A DNA stretch of 64,000 bases from Purpureocillium takamizusanense (Eukaryota > Ascomycota > Sordariomycetes > Hypocreales > Ophiocordycipitaceae): positions 124,001 through 188,000 of the forward strand of contig NC_063069.1 of the NCBI RefSeq assembly GCF_022605165.1, written 5' to 3'. The notes beneath the pieces were generated by a model. It saw only the letters and a program-made list of their open reading frames with translations. It had not been told where the DNA came from and made no database searches. Positions within the stretch are counted from its first letter, which is position 1. Every line of letters starts with the position of its first letter. This document shows, piece after piece, positions 9,670 through 22,839 of the stretch. Position numbers and translations under genes: made by a program.

Positions 9670-11470
9670 CGACCATACTGACAAAATAGCCTCGGCTGTG
9701 GCAGACCGTGCTTCAGTCGCTGAGAATAGGATGCTGAACACTTGAAGAACTTGGCCTTCAAGCAGGCCTGTCATGGAATCAAGTGCGACGAGGTTGGCTT
9801 ACAAGTGGTGCGACGATTTATTCGTGGGGCTTGGGGTGCCACGTACCAAACGAACCAGATTGTGATTAGGTAGTGCCAAGGCCCTATAGGGACTTCCCTC
9901 CGGGCGTAATAAAATCCATCCATGCAACCATACACCGGCTCGTCTGCGCCACTTGTGGACGCTTTGGGTTTGCAGCTCCCAGTTACTAAGCAAAGGATTC
10001 CAATCCACCTGCCAGGCATCCTCACTGGGGGCTAGATCCGTTCCCGCTGCCTAGGCGACTGTAACTGCGAATTCCACACAGACCTAGAAACACTGCACCG
10101 GCAGTGGGAAGGAGGCCGATTTACCGCACGTATGGCTCGACGAACCCCACTCTATGTCACTATGTGCATCGTGCGCGACCAACAGAAGACGCAACTTGCG
10201 AAAGTTTGCGCCGGTACGGGCAGCCCTTCTCGACAGTAAGCACAACATAGCGAACTTCCAGCATGTCTATAGGTAGTCACCAAAAGATAGATACGGAGCT
10301 ATCAGGAATAACTAACGTCTCGCCTTATGTGAGGAGTGCTAGATATGCGATGAGACTTCAATCGCGCGGGACTCATCGCCAAACTTGATACTCACGTCAC
10401 GGTCGGCAGGACAGCAGGACAGCATTCAACCGTGTTATTATAAGAGCTAGGTTCTGGTAATAAGGGTTTTGGGGGGGGTTCAATCTATTTTGCACCTCGT
10501 TGCCACACCTTCCTTTTCCCGTGGGGCCTGTGCCCAATGGGCAGGAGCCAACAATGGCATGCTTCGACAGCAGCGGATGCATTATTAGCGCTGCGACTTC
10601 GCTCCGCTAAAACTTAGCGTGCGGCCCTCCCCGCTCCCACGTTTGGGTGCCATCGCCTCGTTCGTTGCTTCGTCGGAATCTTGCAACGCAGTGTGAATCG
10701 TACTTGGGAAGGGCGCAGGAAGCAGGATATCCCGAGTCCACGCCGTGCCGTGCCGGGTACCATGGAGGACGATGCAAAGGATGAGAATACGACCCAATCA
10801 TGACTTGTTCCCCGCTTATCCAAGCAATAACCCTGTTTCCGCTTCGTAGATCGGCGGAACGCTAGGGCCTCGCACAGTTGCTATCACAGGTGATTCGGGC
10901 ATCAATCTATCGCGCCCATCTTAATACCAGCCCGGGTCTCTTGGGTAAGGTTTTGCAAGCTGCCTTGCGCGTTGTCCTTTGCTCGTCCCTCGTTGCACCG
11001 AATAGTCAGGTCGTCTAGGTAAGCACTTGCGGACACCGACACCCGTGGTAGACACCTTACTGAAACCGAGAGCCAGCCTCATAACGGCTGGCTTCGACAT
11101 TATGGGACCTCTTGATAATGTAAACTTTCCGTCCCCCGCGTCTTTCTGACGGCTCGCCAGTGTTCAGGGCTTATGTTGCCCCTTTTTTTTAGCCCTACCA
11201 CGAGCCAGTGAACGACAGTCCAGGTAGCTGCACGGTTATCGTACATCCCTCTCAAGCAAGAGACCACCAAATACTGACTGCCCAATTCTACTCAAAGGAA
11301 TCCCGAGCATATCACCGACATCTCTGCTTTCTCGTCATGAGCATACAAGTGCGTGAAAAAAGAGCCCTGGCTTCGGCGGCGCTCTACAGTCCCTTTAGCA
11401 GACTGGCGCAGCTTCTGATTTATCATGGTCTATAACACCTAAGCTTATTCATCCGTGATTTTCCAGATTG
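9670..11470. other. Gene-poor stretch
   Basis: No convincing coding sequence, RNA gene or transposon end was found. There are short homopolymers (8-9 G near 10470; a T run near 11183). The right end holds the promoter of the regulator starting at 11478. Confidence 0.4.
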
Positions 11471-11477
11471 CGATCAA

Positions 11478-13324
11478 ATGGTGCACACATCGGCGACCGT
11501 ATACTACCCCAGCTCGTCGTATCTAGACTTTTTGCCATTGGCAGTCAATTACGAGCACGAAGTCCGACGCCCTTCGCAGCCAGCAGCCAACAAGCACCAA
11601 GTGGACTCGCTCCCGCCTGATGTATCCACTCCAAAGGGCTTTCTGTCTAGTAACGATACCATGCGCAACCACGCCACACATCCAGATACACACCGCCTAG
11701 AACTTAAAGACAATACTCAATTCGCACCCGGCCTGGCGAGCACTGCATCAGATCCCACTGCTCAACAGATGCCTAAAGGGCCGAAGCGCCGGCCATTCTC
11801 GGATATCAGTCTTCGCAGGCAAACTGCTGAAACGCGCAAGATTGGGTCGTGCATTAGATGCGCTATGCAGCGGATACGCGTAAGTATGCAAGAGCGTTGA
11901 GGGGGAATGAGTCGGGAAAGCTAACGCCTGGTAGTGCAAGAGCAATCCCGAAGACCCAAAGGGGGAGTGTCTGACATGTAGCAGTCTGGCAGGCTCACCA
12001 CATCATCATTTCCCATGCCTGAGGTACAAGCTCACCAACCTCAAATTGGTCCAGCGTGCGTACGTGCGTGACTACGACTGGATGCACAGCTGGAACTGGA
12101 TGATGATGAACCCGATACAGAGTTGGATAGCAGATGAGCCTAAGATTCTTCGCGTATCCGAAGGTCTAGGCAGCAAAAACATTGAGGTATCCGTGCGGGA
12201 ATTCGTGGATGATGGTCGCCGGGGACGAATGCCGAGCATATGTGACACTGACAGCAACCGCCCCATTCTGACCACATCGTGCGCTTTGACGGACCTAAAG
12301 GCCGGCGAAGAAGCCTATGCCAATTATATTCCGGGAATTACCGGCTCTGTCTTGAAGCGGTTCTCAGGACCACCTGACCAACTACTGCATCAAACGTATC
12401 GACTCGCATGTCAAACATATCAGGATCGGACGACTCCGAGCGATGTGTTGGAGCTCCTTGGCCTGGCATTCAGGTTGTGGACTGCGGTTCGTCTTTCGAC
12501 CTTGCCTACCTTCATCGTGGGCAACGAACCACTTGGGTCAGCAGATGGTATGTCACAGCAATCCGGGTCATGCACCGGAAAAATTCCGGTTCCCCCTATT
12601 GTCTGTGCACAATTGCAAACCGTTTTGGTACACTACGTTCAGGAAACAGTTAGGCCAGCCTTGATAGGCAAACTTCAAAGCATGATGTGCCGAAACAGGA
12701 AAGATGTTTGGCTAGCCAACTACCTGGCAACATTCATGTTGCTGCACAATATAACTCTTCTCATAGCACATGACGGAAACGAGTCGTGGTGCCATGGAAC
12801 AAATGTAGGTTTTCCTTCTATGACTACCAGTGCTGCGAAGACCCTTTGCGTTACTGATGTTGCTGCATTTGTAGCCGTCAAATTCGGCCAATGTGCAAGA
12901 ACACATTCAGGGTATGGCAAGATGCTACTCCAAGACACATTGTACCACGATATTTGCTAACTGTTTGGTTGAGAGGCAAATACGCTGCTAGCGCATTTCC
13001 ACTATTACAGCAAGGGATTCTGCCCATTGTCCAAGGGTTGCGAGAATCAGTCACTCCAGTTCGAAATGGGCCTAGACAGCAAGGAGAACCAATTCATCGC
13101 GTACAGCAAGGCTTTTGCAAAGCAACATGGTAATTCACTTCCCTTGTTTATCAGGCCTGTATATTCCCAAAAGCCAAGCATCGAAAGGGCGTTGCGACTT
13201 TCAGCGCTAAGATTTTCCACCAGAGGCTGAATGGAGGAGACTCCGAAAAAAGGCTCTGTACGAAGATGACTACTTCTTCATCAGCCAGTTATTTGACGAG
13301 AGTTGGCGTCCTTGGCCGACGTAG
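11478..13324 (+). CDS. Zn2Cys6 transcription factor, one exon junction unresolved
   Basis: Exon 1 is 11478-11879 and exon 2 starts at 11935 (54-bp intron). The splice rebuilds a zinc cluster of the CxRCxMQRIRC type: SCIRCAMQRIR, then CKSNPEDPKGECLTC and a distant Cys (HHHFPC). The frame runs to a TAA at 12958. A different frame then carries the conserved C-terminal block from about 12976 (NTLLAHFHYYSKGF) to 13129. A clean intron (13130-13223, phase 1) leads to the last exon, 13224-13324 (EAEWRRLRKKALYEDDYFFI ...). The join between about 12870 and 12976 could not be made with a good donor. A weak donor at 12871 paired with an acceptor at 12973 keeps the frame; otherwise the gene carries a frameshift. 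Either way this is a family regulator of about 520-560 residues. Confidence 0.75.
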
Positions 13325-15116
13325 CGCGGACAACTGACAGGAACAGAAATCCTGAAAGAACGGAATTTCTATGTCAGCGACATGCCTCATCATCATTGGG
13401 TAGCTTGAATTTACCGGTAGGTGTACTCCCAACCGGAAGCACGCCTGCGACCGACTGTGTTTGGAATGACTCGCCTTGCACTTTTTGTCTACTGAGGGTT
13501 CATGGACGGCTGTCCAGCCATATGGATGTCGAAATATAGATGCAAGACTGTCTCCTCCGCGGTCATAGTGGGTTTCGATTTCCGCAGCATTTAGCTTCCT
13601 GTCCCATGGCAGTGGAACATAAGCTTTCCAATACACATATCAACACACAAAGCGTCGTTCCATACCCATAGCGCACGGGCTTCCACGGCAGCAGCCCCGC
13701 GCTGAGCCCTCCCGCAGACGGTCCGATCTGACAATTCTATCATCGTCGTAACGGTCTCAACTGGGTGTGTTGACAACTAGCTGAGCGACTGCAACGAGTA
13801 TCCCAAAGCTAAGGAGAAAGAAAAGAAGGAAGAAGAAAAGAAAGTTGCAGAAAGGAACACCAGCTTTTGGGCGGAGCCCGGAGCTGGTGTGGATCCCGGT
13901 CGAGAGCGGAGCCGAGACCCACACGGTTACATCATGGCACCGATACACGGCTGGTGAACCCCAGACATGGGCCAAACCCCGTTGTACATTGCAGAGTTAG
14001 GGCTATGAGGTAGCCAGACAAGTCATATATCTACGAAGAGGCCGTGATAGTTCACATTTCTGAGCCTGCGGTCCGAAATGCAGCATGGAAGAGGCATCCG
14101 TCGTGCGCACTGCCGTAATTTGTTGTTCATTTGTTGTCTGTCGATGACGCCAATCCGACGGCTGCCTTCAATTCGCCACCGAACTTCAGGTTGCCCGCAA
14201 TAATCCATCACTTCATCCATCAGTGCTTGATCTCGTATTGATGTACCTCGTCTCGAATCTCACTGACATAGGTAGCCAGTTCTGGTCAAACCTAATGAGA
14301 GTAGCCATCCGTATGGTTCGATACCACCGAGTTTGCCGGCCCCAGGTTGGTGTTGAGTACCCTCCTGCAAGGGTGATGTCTTGAGAAGGTGAGCAGGAAC
14401 TGTCAACTCTCTCCGGTGAGTACTCTGTTGGTTAACCTGAATACGTCCTAGATCAAGCAGCGAGTGCGTGATCATTTCTCCCTACACCTCTTTGGCGACT
14501 CCGCGGATTCGTCCTAAAACTGATCACCGAAGACCAGCTGTTGTCTGTGAAATTGCTCTCCCACGACATGAATCGCGAAATGAACAGGTTTTTCTGCCTT
14601 CAAACATAAGAAAGAAATGGAACGAAACGGCACGTCCCAAGTATAGCGCCAATCAGGAAGCTGTTCGAGACGGATACCACGCCAATAGGTCACGAAACAT
14701 CGTCCACGGCGGTACTACAGCCCTTATCGTTGACAAGGTACAACGGGACAGGAACGGAATTTAAGCGCTCGTCTAGCGCGTGCACTACTACAACACGCCA
14801 TCATGGGGAACTGGGCCTATATGCGTGGCGGCATCTGCAGTGTTTCTTGCTTGATATACCAGAAACGACGTCGGAGATTACCATACTGCTGAGCTCCCTT
14901 TGAACATAATCTAGACATGTTACTCAGAACAGCGGTAGAGTGGAATATATCGGCACGTAATGTACCCAAAGCAGATCAGGAGATCGCGAGGCACAACCAG
15001 GTGCCTAAAACAAAAAGGATGTCCTGACTCAGCTGTAAAGATTGAGCAAGCGGCGTTGTAGTTCAACAGTAAAGTGTTCAATCTGGTGACAATTGTAACA
15101 GGCTGTGCCCATGACT
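13325..15116. other. Gene-poor stretch with polypurine tract
   Basis: No recognisable gene. A purine-rich tract (AAGGAGAAAGAAAAGAAGGA and on) lies at about 13810-13850. The frames present are short and overlap each other. Confidence 0.4.
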
Positions 15117-17265
15117 TCACTCGACTGCTACGCTTTCAAATCGCGCCAGTAGATCGCCCAGCTCGATCCCTGTCTCTTCCGGCACATAGTCCCATTCATC
15201 AGCCACCAATAGCACAGCAAGTCGCGCCTGCATTGGAATGACAAACCCAAAAGTAATAGCTCCCCGCCTCGATCTTGGGTTTGGAATGTTATTGAAGTAC
15301 GGCGCGGTATCTGCGGGTAGCTCCACACCCATGTGCTTCGCCACGACCGCCAGCCCCTCAAGCAGGAGGCTCGACAAAGGATACAGTACCGTCGCTTCGT
15401 GAAATACTAGACAGGCCTGTGAAAACGGTCGCGGTATGGACATTGACGTGCCGATAAGGTCAATAAGGGTAATGGTACACGAGTAGGCAAAATAGACTGC
15501 TGTGAGGCAGCCTTGGCGCTCGGTAGGGTAACGGTTCAGATGTTGATCAACGTGCTTCATAATGTCGTGGCAATGTCGGATGCAGATATCTCTGGGACGG
15601 CTGACTTGGCCTGGTAGCTGTCCGTCTAAAGTTTGCAGAAGTCGCGTGATGTGAATCGCGACCAGATGGTAGTACGCCCTGGAATCCAGGTGAGACGGCA
15701 TCGAAGAATGGAACATCCGCGTCACTCACCACAGATAGGAATGCTCGCGGCAACTTCTTCCTAGGTATCCTTCTTCCACAGGAAGGCTCGACTGTCTTGC
15801 AACAAGATCGGCATACAGCCCAGCTAGCCTCAATTTACCATCACCGGTTCCTTCAGGGTCAGTATACCCAGCCGCGTAATGCAAGACCTGGTTGAAGATT
15901 TTTGATAGATCGCAGGCATGACTAAGTACCATCTCTGCTTCCTCATCACTGCGCGGTGACCGAGTTGACATTCTCGCCTGTTCGCCTTGGAGATCCAGGA
16001 CAAAAATAGAACTTGAGGGACGGGGTATATCAGGGATGGGGATGAGAGATGGGCATAAATAGGCAGATGAGCAGATACTGTAAGGGCGGTAAGGTTTCCG
16101 ATACATGTGATGGGCGGTGAAAGAAGCCATACGCCGGAAAGGGCTCACTGACCTATCATAACAAAATATACCCCATATGGCCCTTGACAACGCCCGGCGG
16201 CTGTTATACGGATGGATAGTGTTTGTCACCGCTCTCTTGACTTTCGGCATCATGCGCCTCAACATTTCGTAACCTGTGGCTCTGAATACGTGCCCTGCAC
16301 GGTCTTGCCCCATCCTGCAGGAATACGAGAACATGATGAAGAGCGCCTGTGCGGTGGGTATCGAAGGCTTTCCACACTGCAGTTCGAGCAGTCTCTTCGA
16401 CTCGGTGAAGAACGCCTCGCCCAGATCACGCCTCGAGGCGTAACCTGCCCCAGCGCTAACTTCTGAATGACACTATGCGGTTCAACGTCAGCAAAATGGC
16501 CAGTGCCTATGGCGGAGGATATATCCTACAGCAGTAACGGCGCAAATCGAATTGACCAGTAGCGTGGAGTAAAACGGCCTCCCCGCAAATGTCTCGGACA
16601 TCGCTTGCATGTCCGCGAGGAACATTTCTCTGTCCACGAAGGACATGAGAAACGGTTGTTCTCTTTCGAAGAATACGCTGACAAGCTCTTGCACCACATT
16701 GTCATCGGCAATAGTCGTCCATGGGCGGGTAGGAAGCAGACAGGGCTGCACGAGGTTCGATTCTTGACCTTCCAGGTCATGTGCATCCGCGCTGGCATAA
16801 GCACTCTCGCAGCGCTCGTTAACACGGACGAGGATGTCGCCCTCCTTAATGAAGCGAACCACGGCCAACGGATCAGGATTTTCTCTGATACGCCTTAAGA
16901 TCTCCAACACCTCACTCCAGGGCCTTGTGTGTAAATGCGTATAAAGTTCCCGCAGCTGCTCGTCGACCTCTCGCATAAAGGAAGCACGGGATTGATTTGG
17001 TTGAACGTCGTAGGCGCAGGGTAGCCTCCGGGTGCTACATCGATGGCAAGCGGGTCGGTCACCGCTGCACTAGAAAGTACCATATCTCAACACGATGCCA
17101 GCACGACGCTGGATTGCAGGTCCGACTAACCTTTGTCTTTGCCCTTTGGCACGCCGCGCATGCAACCAAAATGGTAGCGCGTTTCGGCTTTGCGGCTGGA
17201 GTTATTGAGCTCCCAGCTTCGCTGGTAGATGGGGCTGGCAACAAACGGCGAAAAGAAGAAGTCAT
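15117..17265 (-). CDS. Zn2Cys6 transcription factor (634 aa) with fungal middle domain
   Basis: Exons 17265-17131, 17069-16530, 16472-16153, 16077-15730 and 15678-15117 give 634 residues with all phases consistent. Introns are 51-75 bp, several with CTGAC-type branch sites. Zinc-cluster Cys are at residues 36, 39, 46, 53, 56 and 63, again with an intron just before the third Cys. The middle homology region is well conserved (LLVNSICAVTA|CHSEV, then EAFFTESKRLLELQ and AIWGIFCYD). Start chosen: ATG at 17265; a GTG-initiated extension upstream to 17409 is less likely. It resembles the nirA/conidiation-type regulator class. The target is unknown. It faces away from the regulator at 19893. Confidence 0.9.
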
Positions 17266-19892
17266 TGTTGTAGTCTGTGAGGTTTCCAGCTCGGCGTTGA
17301 ACCCGCGGGCAGCTGTACAAGGCGACGATGCTTCAGGGAGTGCATTGGAGATGTGGCGTACGGCTGTCGACTCGATTGTTGGAGTAGGAGCGGGTAAAAG
17401 ATATGCCACGCTCCGGGTCGCTCGCCATTCGCCACTCTCACTGCCTGCCTTCGCCAGTCTATGCAGGCGAACCGTACGGCTACATGTCTAAACCGAGCCG
17501 CAGATAGTTGGTTTGTCCCGGCTTTCGTGCCAACGCCTCGGGACGTCGCGACTGCTGCAGGTGGTTTCCCGCACTTCGAAGCTTAGGAAAGGTATTGGTG
17601 CTGAACAAGGTGGACGCCGTTGCCGCCTGCAAATGGCTCTTGCCGGCAGCTGGGTCTTGACGCTGCGCGCAGCACAGTGGGAATCCTGCTCTGGCACAGT
17701 TCGCACTGTCGCACTGGCTCCTTGCCCAGATTGATCCATGGGATGAAGCTCGCAAGCCCTCAGTGGCGCGAAATAGCAAGATGTTTGGCAGGTGCAGGCT
17801 GTTGCTGCGTAACGAAGGTTTGAAGTCGACATAACGGCGTATCATCGCAGCTGCCGCCAGAACAGTGATGGGCTGCAGGCCATTGCGGATGAGGCCCCAA
17901 GCGATTATGCCGCATTCGATCAATCACGTGACGTTCTCGCGTCGTCGCTCGGTGGTTGTTTCCTGCATCATGACCAGCATCGACAACACAGCCAAAACAG
18001 CGTGGCAGGTGAGACCAACCGTGGCCAGCAATTGTCGGCTCTTGTAGCTGTGAAGGACGTGGGCCAATGTGGCAGGAGGTGCAGCGTTTTGTGTCGTCAA
18101 CACTATGACGGCTTTTCGATATGGCCGCTTCCGACACCCCTCCCTTCTCCGTGGACATGCCCTTCGAAGCCGCCGGTGCCGACGTCGACCTCAGCGGCGG
18201 CAAAACCTCCCACAAGGCGTCACCCTGACAATGTAAGCATCCAAGCCCTGAAATTCTCTCCAATGCCTGGCCATTATGGCTAACTCCACCGTTCCAGAGC
18301 ACAGTTGCAGAGCACTGAGGAGACCAGCCGTCGATCCATAAAGGGGCCTTTCCGGCGAGCCCGCGATAACGCGATATCGGATGGCGAGGTGATTTTTGAC
18401 AAGTGCAGAGATCGTTTGATAGCCTGAAAGACTCACCTCTTCCGCGCTGTTTCGTTGGCTGGCTGCGTCTTCGTCCGAGCCCTCGGAGGCCGACGAGGTC
18501 CTCGGATAAGCGACCGTAGGTGAAATGTGCTACTCAGGCGCTTGGCACGAAGCATGCGGCGCCTGCCCTGAGTTCCGCACGGTATTTCCTAGACGATACT
18601 ATCTGTCAACAGCACAGCCGTGTCCCCGGACGGAAGCAGTAAAACCCGCCTTTGGTATTTGGAAAACAGCGGAAACTGGACTGGACTGCGGCGCCGACTT
18701 AGCCATGTGCCGTCGTTACCCTGGTAAGTCGAACGCCATGATCTGAGTTGCTCGACGGTACGTGGCTTCGAAACACGCTCCCAGTGTCTTTCCCCTTCAA
18801 GCCCAATTTTGGTTGATGGGCAGAGCAGGCATGCGGTTTCAGGCTTCGTCCCAGTGCCGCGCCGCTGGTGCCGATGTACTCAACAAGTGACGTCTGTACC
18901 ACACATGCAGTGCTTGGAGGCTGCCAATGAGTTGGCTCCGCCACGACGTGCTGACTGGTTCCAGTTTCTTTCTGTTCGACGCGGATATAGCTCAGCCGTG
19001 TTCATTCCGCCAAGCTTGTGCAGCTGCAATACTGCAGGCAATCGTATCGGAGATAGCGAGCGCAGACTCCTCATAAGGCCGGGGTTTGGAGGCAAAGGTG
19101 GGAGCCGATCGCCTCTCCTTACACCGCAACTAAGCACCATGGACATCCCGTGTTCGCCTATCCAGCCGTTTTGTCAGTCACGACTGCCGCAGCTAAGTAG
19201 CTATGTGTATTGGACGACCTTGCCTTGTTCATATCGAGGGATAGTTTTCGATCTCTGGATAGGAGCGGGCCGTGGCGGTGCCCTCGGTGGGCGGGCGGAA
19301 TTCTCCAGTAGACGTCCCTACCACAGCAGCAACGCTGTCTTTCGGCGCCGGGTGTCTCATGCACAGGCCGCTTGATGACTGAACGTCATGGGCAAGAGAG
19401 TCCAAGAGGGAAAGGGTAAGTCGACGAGGCCCAGAGGATGATTACCCGACATCGGTTTCGCTTCGTGTCCTCTCGCGAAGATGGTTGTTGACGAGCACGA
19501 GCAGACCTGGACCAAGCGAACCGCGACAGAGATGCAGAAGCAGGATTGGGTGGGTGGTTCCGGAGCCAGCTCCATGCGTTCCAATTGGCCGCGCTTACAA
19601 CCCAGCTTCACTCGGATTTTGAGCCAGTAAGCCCCCAAATGCCATCGGGATACCGTATTTATCATAAAACAACATTACAGGTTCGTACTACACTCTCGAT
19701 AATATTTACTTGAGCATATCTTACCTCCCGTTGGCGCACTGGAACATCGCGGACCCAGAGCGTTGGCAGAGCACCGCGGCAAGCGGCCCTACAATAGTCC
19801 GCTCCCTGTCCTTCCTCATTGCGAAGCAACCAGGTGTGCGATGACCTCAGATCCAGACGTCGACACACCAAGATCTCTCTACCGAATTTATC
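17266..19892. other. Gene-poor stretch between two divergent regulators
   Basis: Mostly short overlapping frames. A minus-strand run at about 17830-18050 has a hydrophobic character (LIRNGLQPITVLAAAAMIRR after an upstream stop) and might be a broken membrane-protein scrap. A 35-codon plus frame from about 18120 (MAASDTPPFSVDM...) looks protein-like but cannot be extended with confidence. Confidence 0.35.
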
Positions 19893-22419
19893 ATGCAGAG
19901 AAGATACAGGCATATTCTGCCAGTCTCGGGAAACTTAAGAAGCGTGCCTGTGGTACCAGCTGCGCAATCTGAACCGATAAAGCGGAAGCGCTCCGTGACA
20001 TCGGTGGCTTGCAATAGTTGCAGAGTCAAGAAGACCGCAGTACGTGGTAACGATACCTAACGATTGATACAAATATGGTGGCACTTCATAACGACGCTGA
20101 CCCACCTCCTTTCTATAGTGTGATGGCAGCAGACCAGCCTGCACGGCATGTGTAGGGCGAGCGACGACATGCGTATACATTTCCGCCACCCCCAACGAGA
20201 CTCCTGCTATGGCCATGAAACGAGAGATCGAGTCTTTGAAAGAAAGCCAAGGCAGGCTAATCGAGCTGTTGGATATATTGAAGATCGCGCCAGAGCCAAA
20301 AGCCGTTGCCATTCTGCAGACGATGAGATTGTCCACAGCGGACCCCGCAAGCTTGCTCTTGTCCCTTAAAGAGGCCACTTTCAACGACGCATTACCGCGA
20401 CAAGTGCTAGCATGGCCTCCGACTCAAGGGTCTGTCGAGTTCGAGTTGATGATTCGGCATGCCGTCGCCTATCCCGCACTGACCCCACTAGATTCGGCGG
20501 CTGTAGGCATGACGTCTCTGCTCTCGTCTGGGTTGGTAAACAGCGTCGCTTCTGCAATTAGGTATGACGGCCCTGCAGTTGATCACTTCTGTGTCCATAC
20601 TCCTTGACATGTTGACATGTGCTTCATAGCAGCTCCTCGGCCGCGGCGTCATCTTCGGCGCCCACCACTAACCCGCAAGTATCAAGAACGGCACGGAATC
20701 CACAGTCTGATCCGGCAGCCCCAACAGTCTACTGTGACTCACGGCTGGCTCTCTTAGATATTAGCTGTTGGACTGCTTTGGATATCACAAACGAGCTTGC
20801 GGCCGTACTTTTGTCCCTCTATCTTGAAACCGACCATCCTACGTTGGGATTCTTCGATGCCGACTTATTCTTGGCCGACTTGATTGAGCGACGTGTCCGT
20901 TATTGCTCCCCTCTCCTTGTTTCAGCAATCCTTTTCTGGGCATGTGTGAGTTCAGATCCAGCTCACTCGCTATCACTCGGGATTCACTGAAAGAAATAGC
21001 ACGCGTACAGCACGTTGCAGCCAGGGGCAGCCTCGCTAGGTCACGCTTTCTTCGAAGAGGCTACTGGTCTGTGGCATCATGAACAGGCTATAGATTCGCT
21101 ACCCACTATTGCGGCCGCCCAACTTCTGAGCCTCGGCAGCATCTACAACGGATATGACGGCGGCTTTCCTTACGTGACCATCGGTACTCAAATGGCCCAG
21201 CGAATGGGCCTGTTCGGTCTTCCACAGCTTAATACGTCCACCCCGACAGGGCATGGCAAAGCGCCGGAGCATTGGGCCAGGGCCAGCTCACATACGGCCT
21301 GGGGAACCTTCAACTGGATCAAGTAAAGTTTCTTTATCAGATGAGCCGTGTTGTCCAGCTCCATCTAATGGTGTGCAGTATGCGCTCCTTCATGTTTCAT
21401 GAGGAAGAACCCGCAGCCAAATACCCGCCAAAGGCTGATCCTCCCGGTACAGCTCCTCACCCGTGCCTCGAGAAGTTGGATGCAGTAGCCACGCCTGTCC
21501 AGAAGCTTCCGCGCTACATGGGCCAGACATTTCCTGCCATGTGCGAGTTTTGGCTACTCACGAGTGAGTGGACGACTGTCTACTATGTGGCAGGTGGCAC
21601 CCCTGTAGTCGATCGTGTGCCGCTTGGATTTGCGCAAGAGGCGTTTCAGAAACTACTCACCTGGTCTGACAACCTCGCCACGCTGCTAGCCCGCGGCGAT
21701 CAGAGCTCTCATCATGGCATCATTTTTCAGTTAGGGAACACATACTCCCCAACCTTTGATCTACAGCTCCTGACTACCAGGACAGTATCTGGTTCCACGC
21801 CTCAATATTACAACTCTTTCGCCCTTTCACGCAGCTACAAAACGGCTCGTTGATGACCCAAAATGCCAGCCACGAAGCACGAGGCCACGCTGCCAAGCTT
21901 ATATTCACGGCATCCCTCAATCAGCTCAAGCATCTTGCTATCGTGTTCCGCTACACGCACCCATGTGCATCCTACGCTATACTCTGGCATATTGCTCTAC
22001 TGCACGTTGCCAACGCAGTGATGCAGGATACCGAGGACCCACAGTGGCGAGCGTACTTCATGCTTTGCATAAATAGCTATGCAGACTTATGTGGTGCCTT
22101 CCGTGTGGTGGAAGGGATTGTCACGAGTCTCCTGTCCATCGCGCTCCGTCTACGCATCACAAATGCATCCGAGGCGCGAGCACTCGTGGCTCGAGTTCAC
22201 GCGAAGGGCGGACGTAGCACTGATACGCAAAGAATAACCGCCAGCTTTGTTATTGATCTTAATCTGGCCGTTATAGATCGCCAGGGGGCGCAGTTGGAGA
22301 GCCTCTACCAAAGTTTCGACGATCTGACACTGTTTCAGGAGTTCACCGAAGTCGAGTGCGAGAAATTAGCAGCGAGTCTATCAGAGTCTAGAGTTTGGAA
22401 CAGTTTTGGGTCACTATAG
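19893..22419 (+). CDS. Zn2Cys6 transcription factor (737 aa, nirA-like class)
   Basis: Exons 19893-20039, 20119-20561, 20630-20945, 21000-21322, 21379-21729 and 21786-22419 are phase-consistent and total 737 residues. The zinc cluster is ACNSCRVKKTA|CDGSRPAC and on, with intron 1 (79 bp) again before the third Cys. A linker with coiled-coil character follows (AMKREIESLKESQGRLIELL). Middle-domain hallmarks are SAILFWACHAYS, FFEEATGLWHHE, HTAWGTFNW and FHASILQLFRPF. The intron 5 acceptor is taken at 21785 because it keeps both phase and homology. A Ser/Ala-rich linker is encoded at 20630-20690. Function: DNA-binding regulator with unknown targets. Confidence 0.9.
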
Positions 22420-22839
22420 CGCCTTGTCACTCGCCACACACATCACCACCACCACTACCCTCCTATTCGTGGAAAAGGCATTCTCCTACCTATTTCGGCC
22501 CTTACTATTGGCTACCATCTATTTCACCGACCTCTCCGTGGACCCCCGTTGAGCCGCCTACCCCACTCGCGGCGGACCCAAGGTCCAGGCGGCCCTTTAC
22601 GCGAGATGAGACGGGGCAAAAGAGAAGAAGAAAAGCTCATCACGGACGGACAAGAAAGAAGAACGCCGCGCATTGCCGCATTTTTTTTTTATTTCAGTCT
22701 CATCATCTATTTCAACGTTGCCTATGAACCTCCATTCATTCTCATGAATTTCGTGAATTCAAAGTATGCATTTTCTCCCCGAGACTTCCCTTTAACCGTG
22801 ATGATGTTCTCCCACAGCACACCCAAGTGAACAACAAAT
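22420..22839. other. Spacer with T run
   Basis: 3' flank of the regulator. An A/G-rich patch (22615-22670) is followed by a T run near 22680. No gene recognised. Confidence 0.45.

Noticed and set aside
18120..18227. 35-codon plus frame MAASDTPPFSVDM... that looks protein-like
   Set aside because: Too short, no supported continuation by splicing and no homologous motif.
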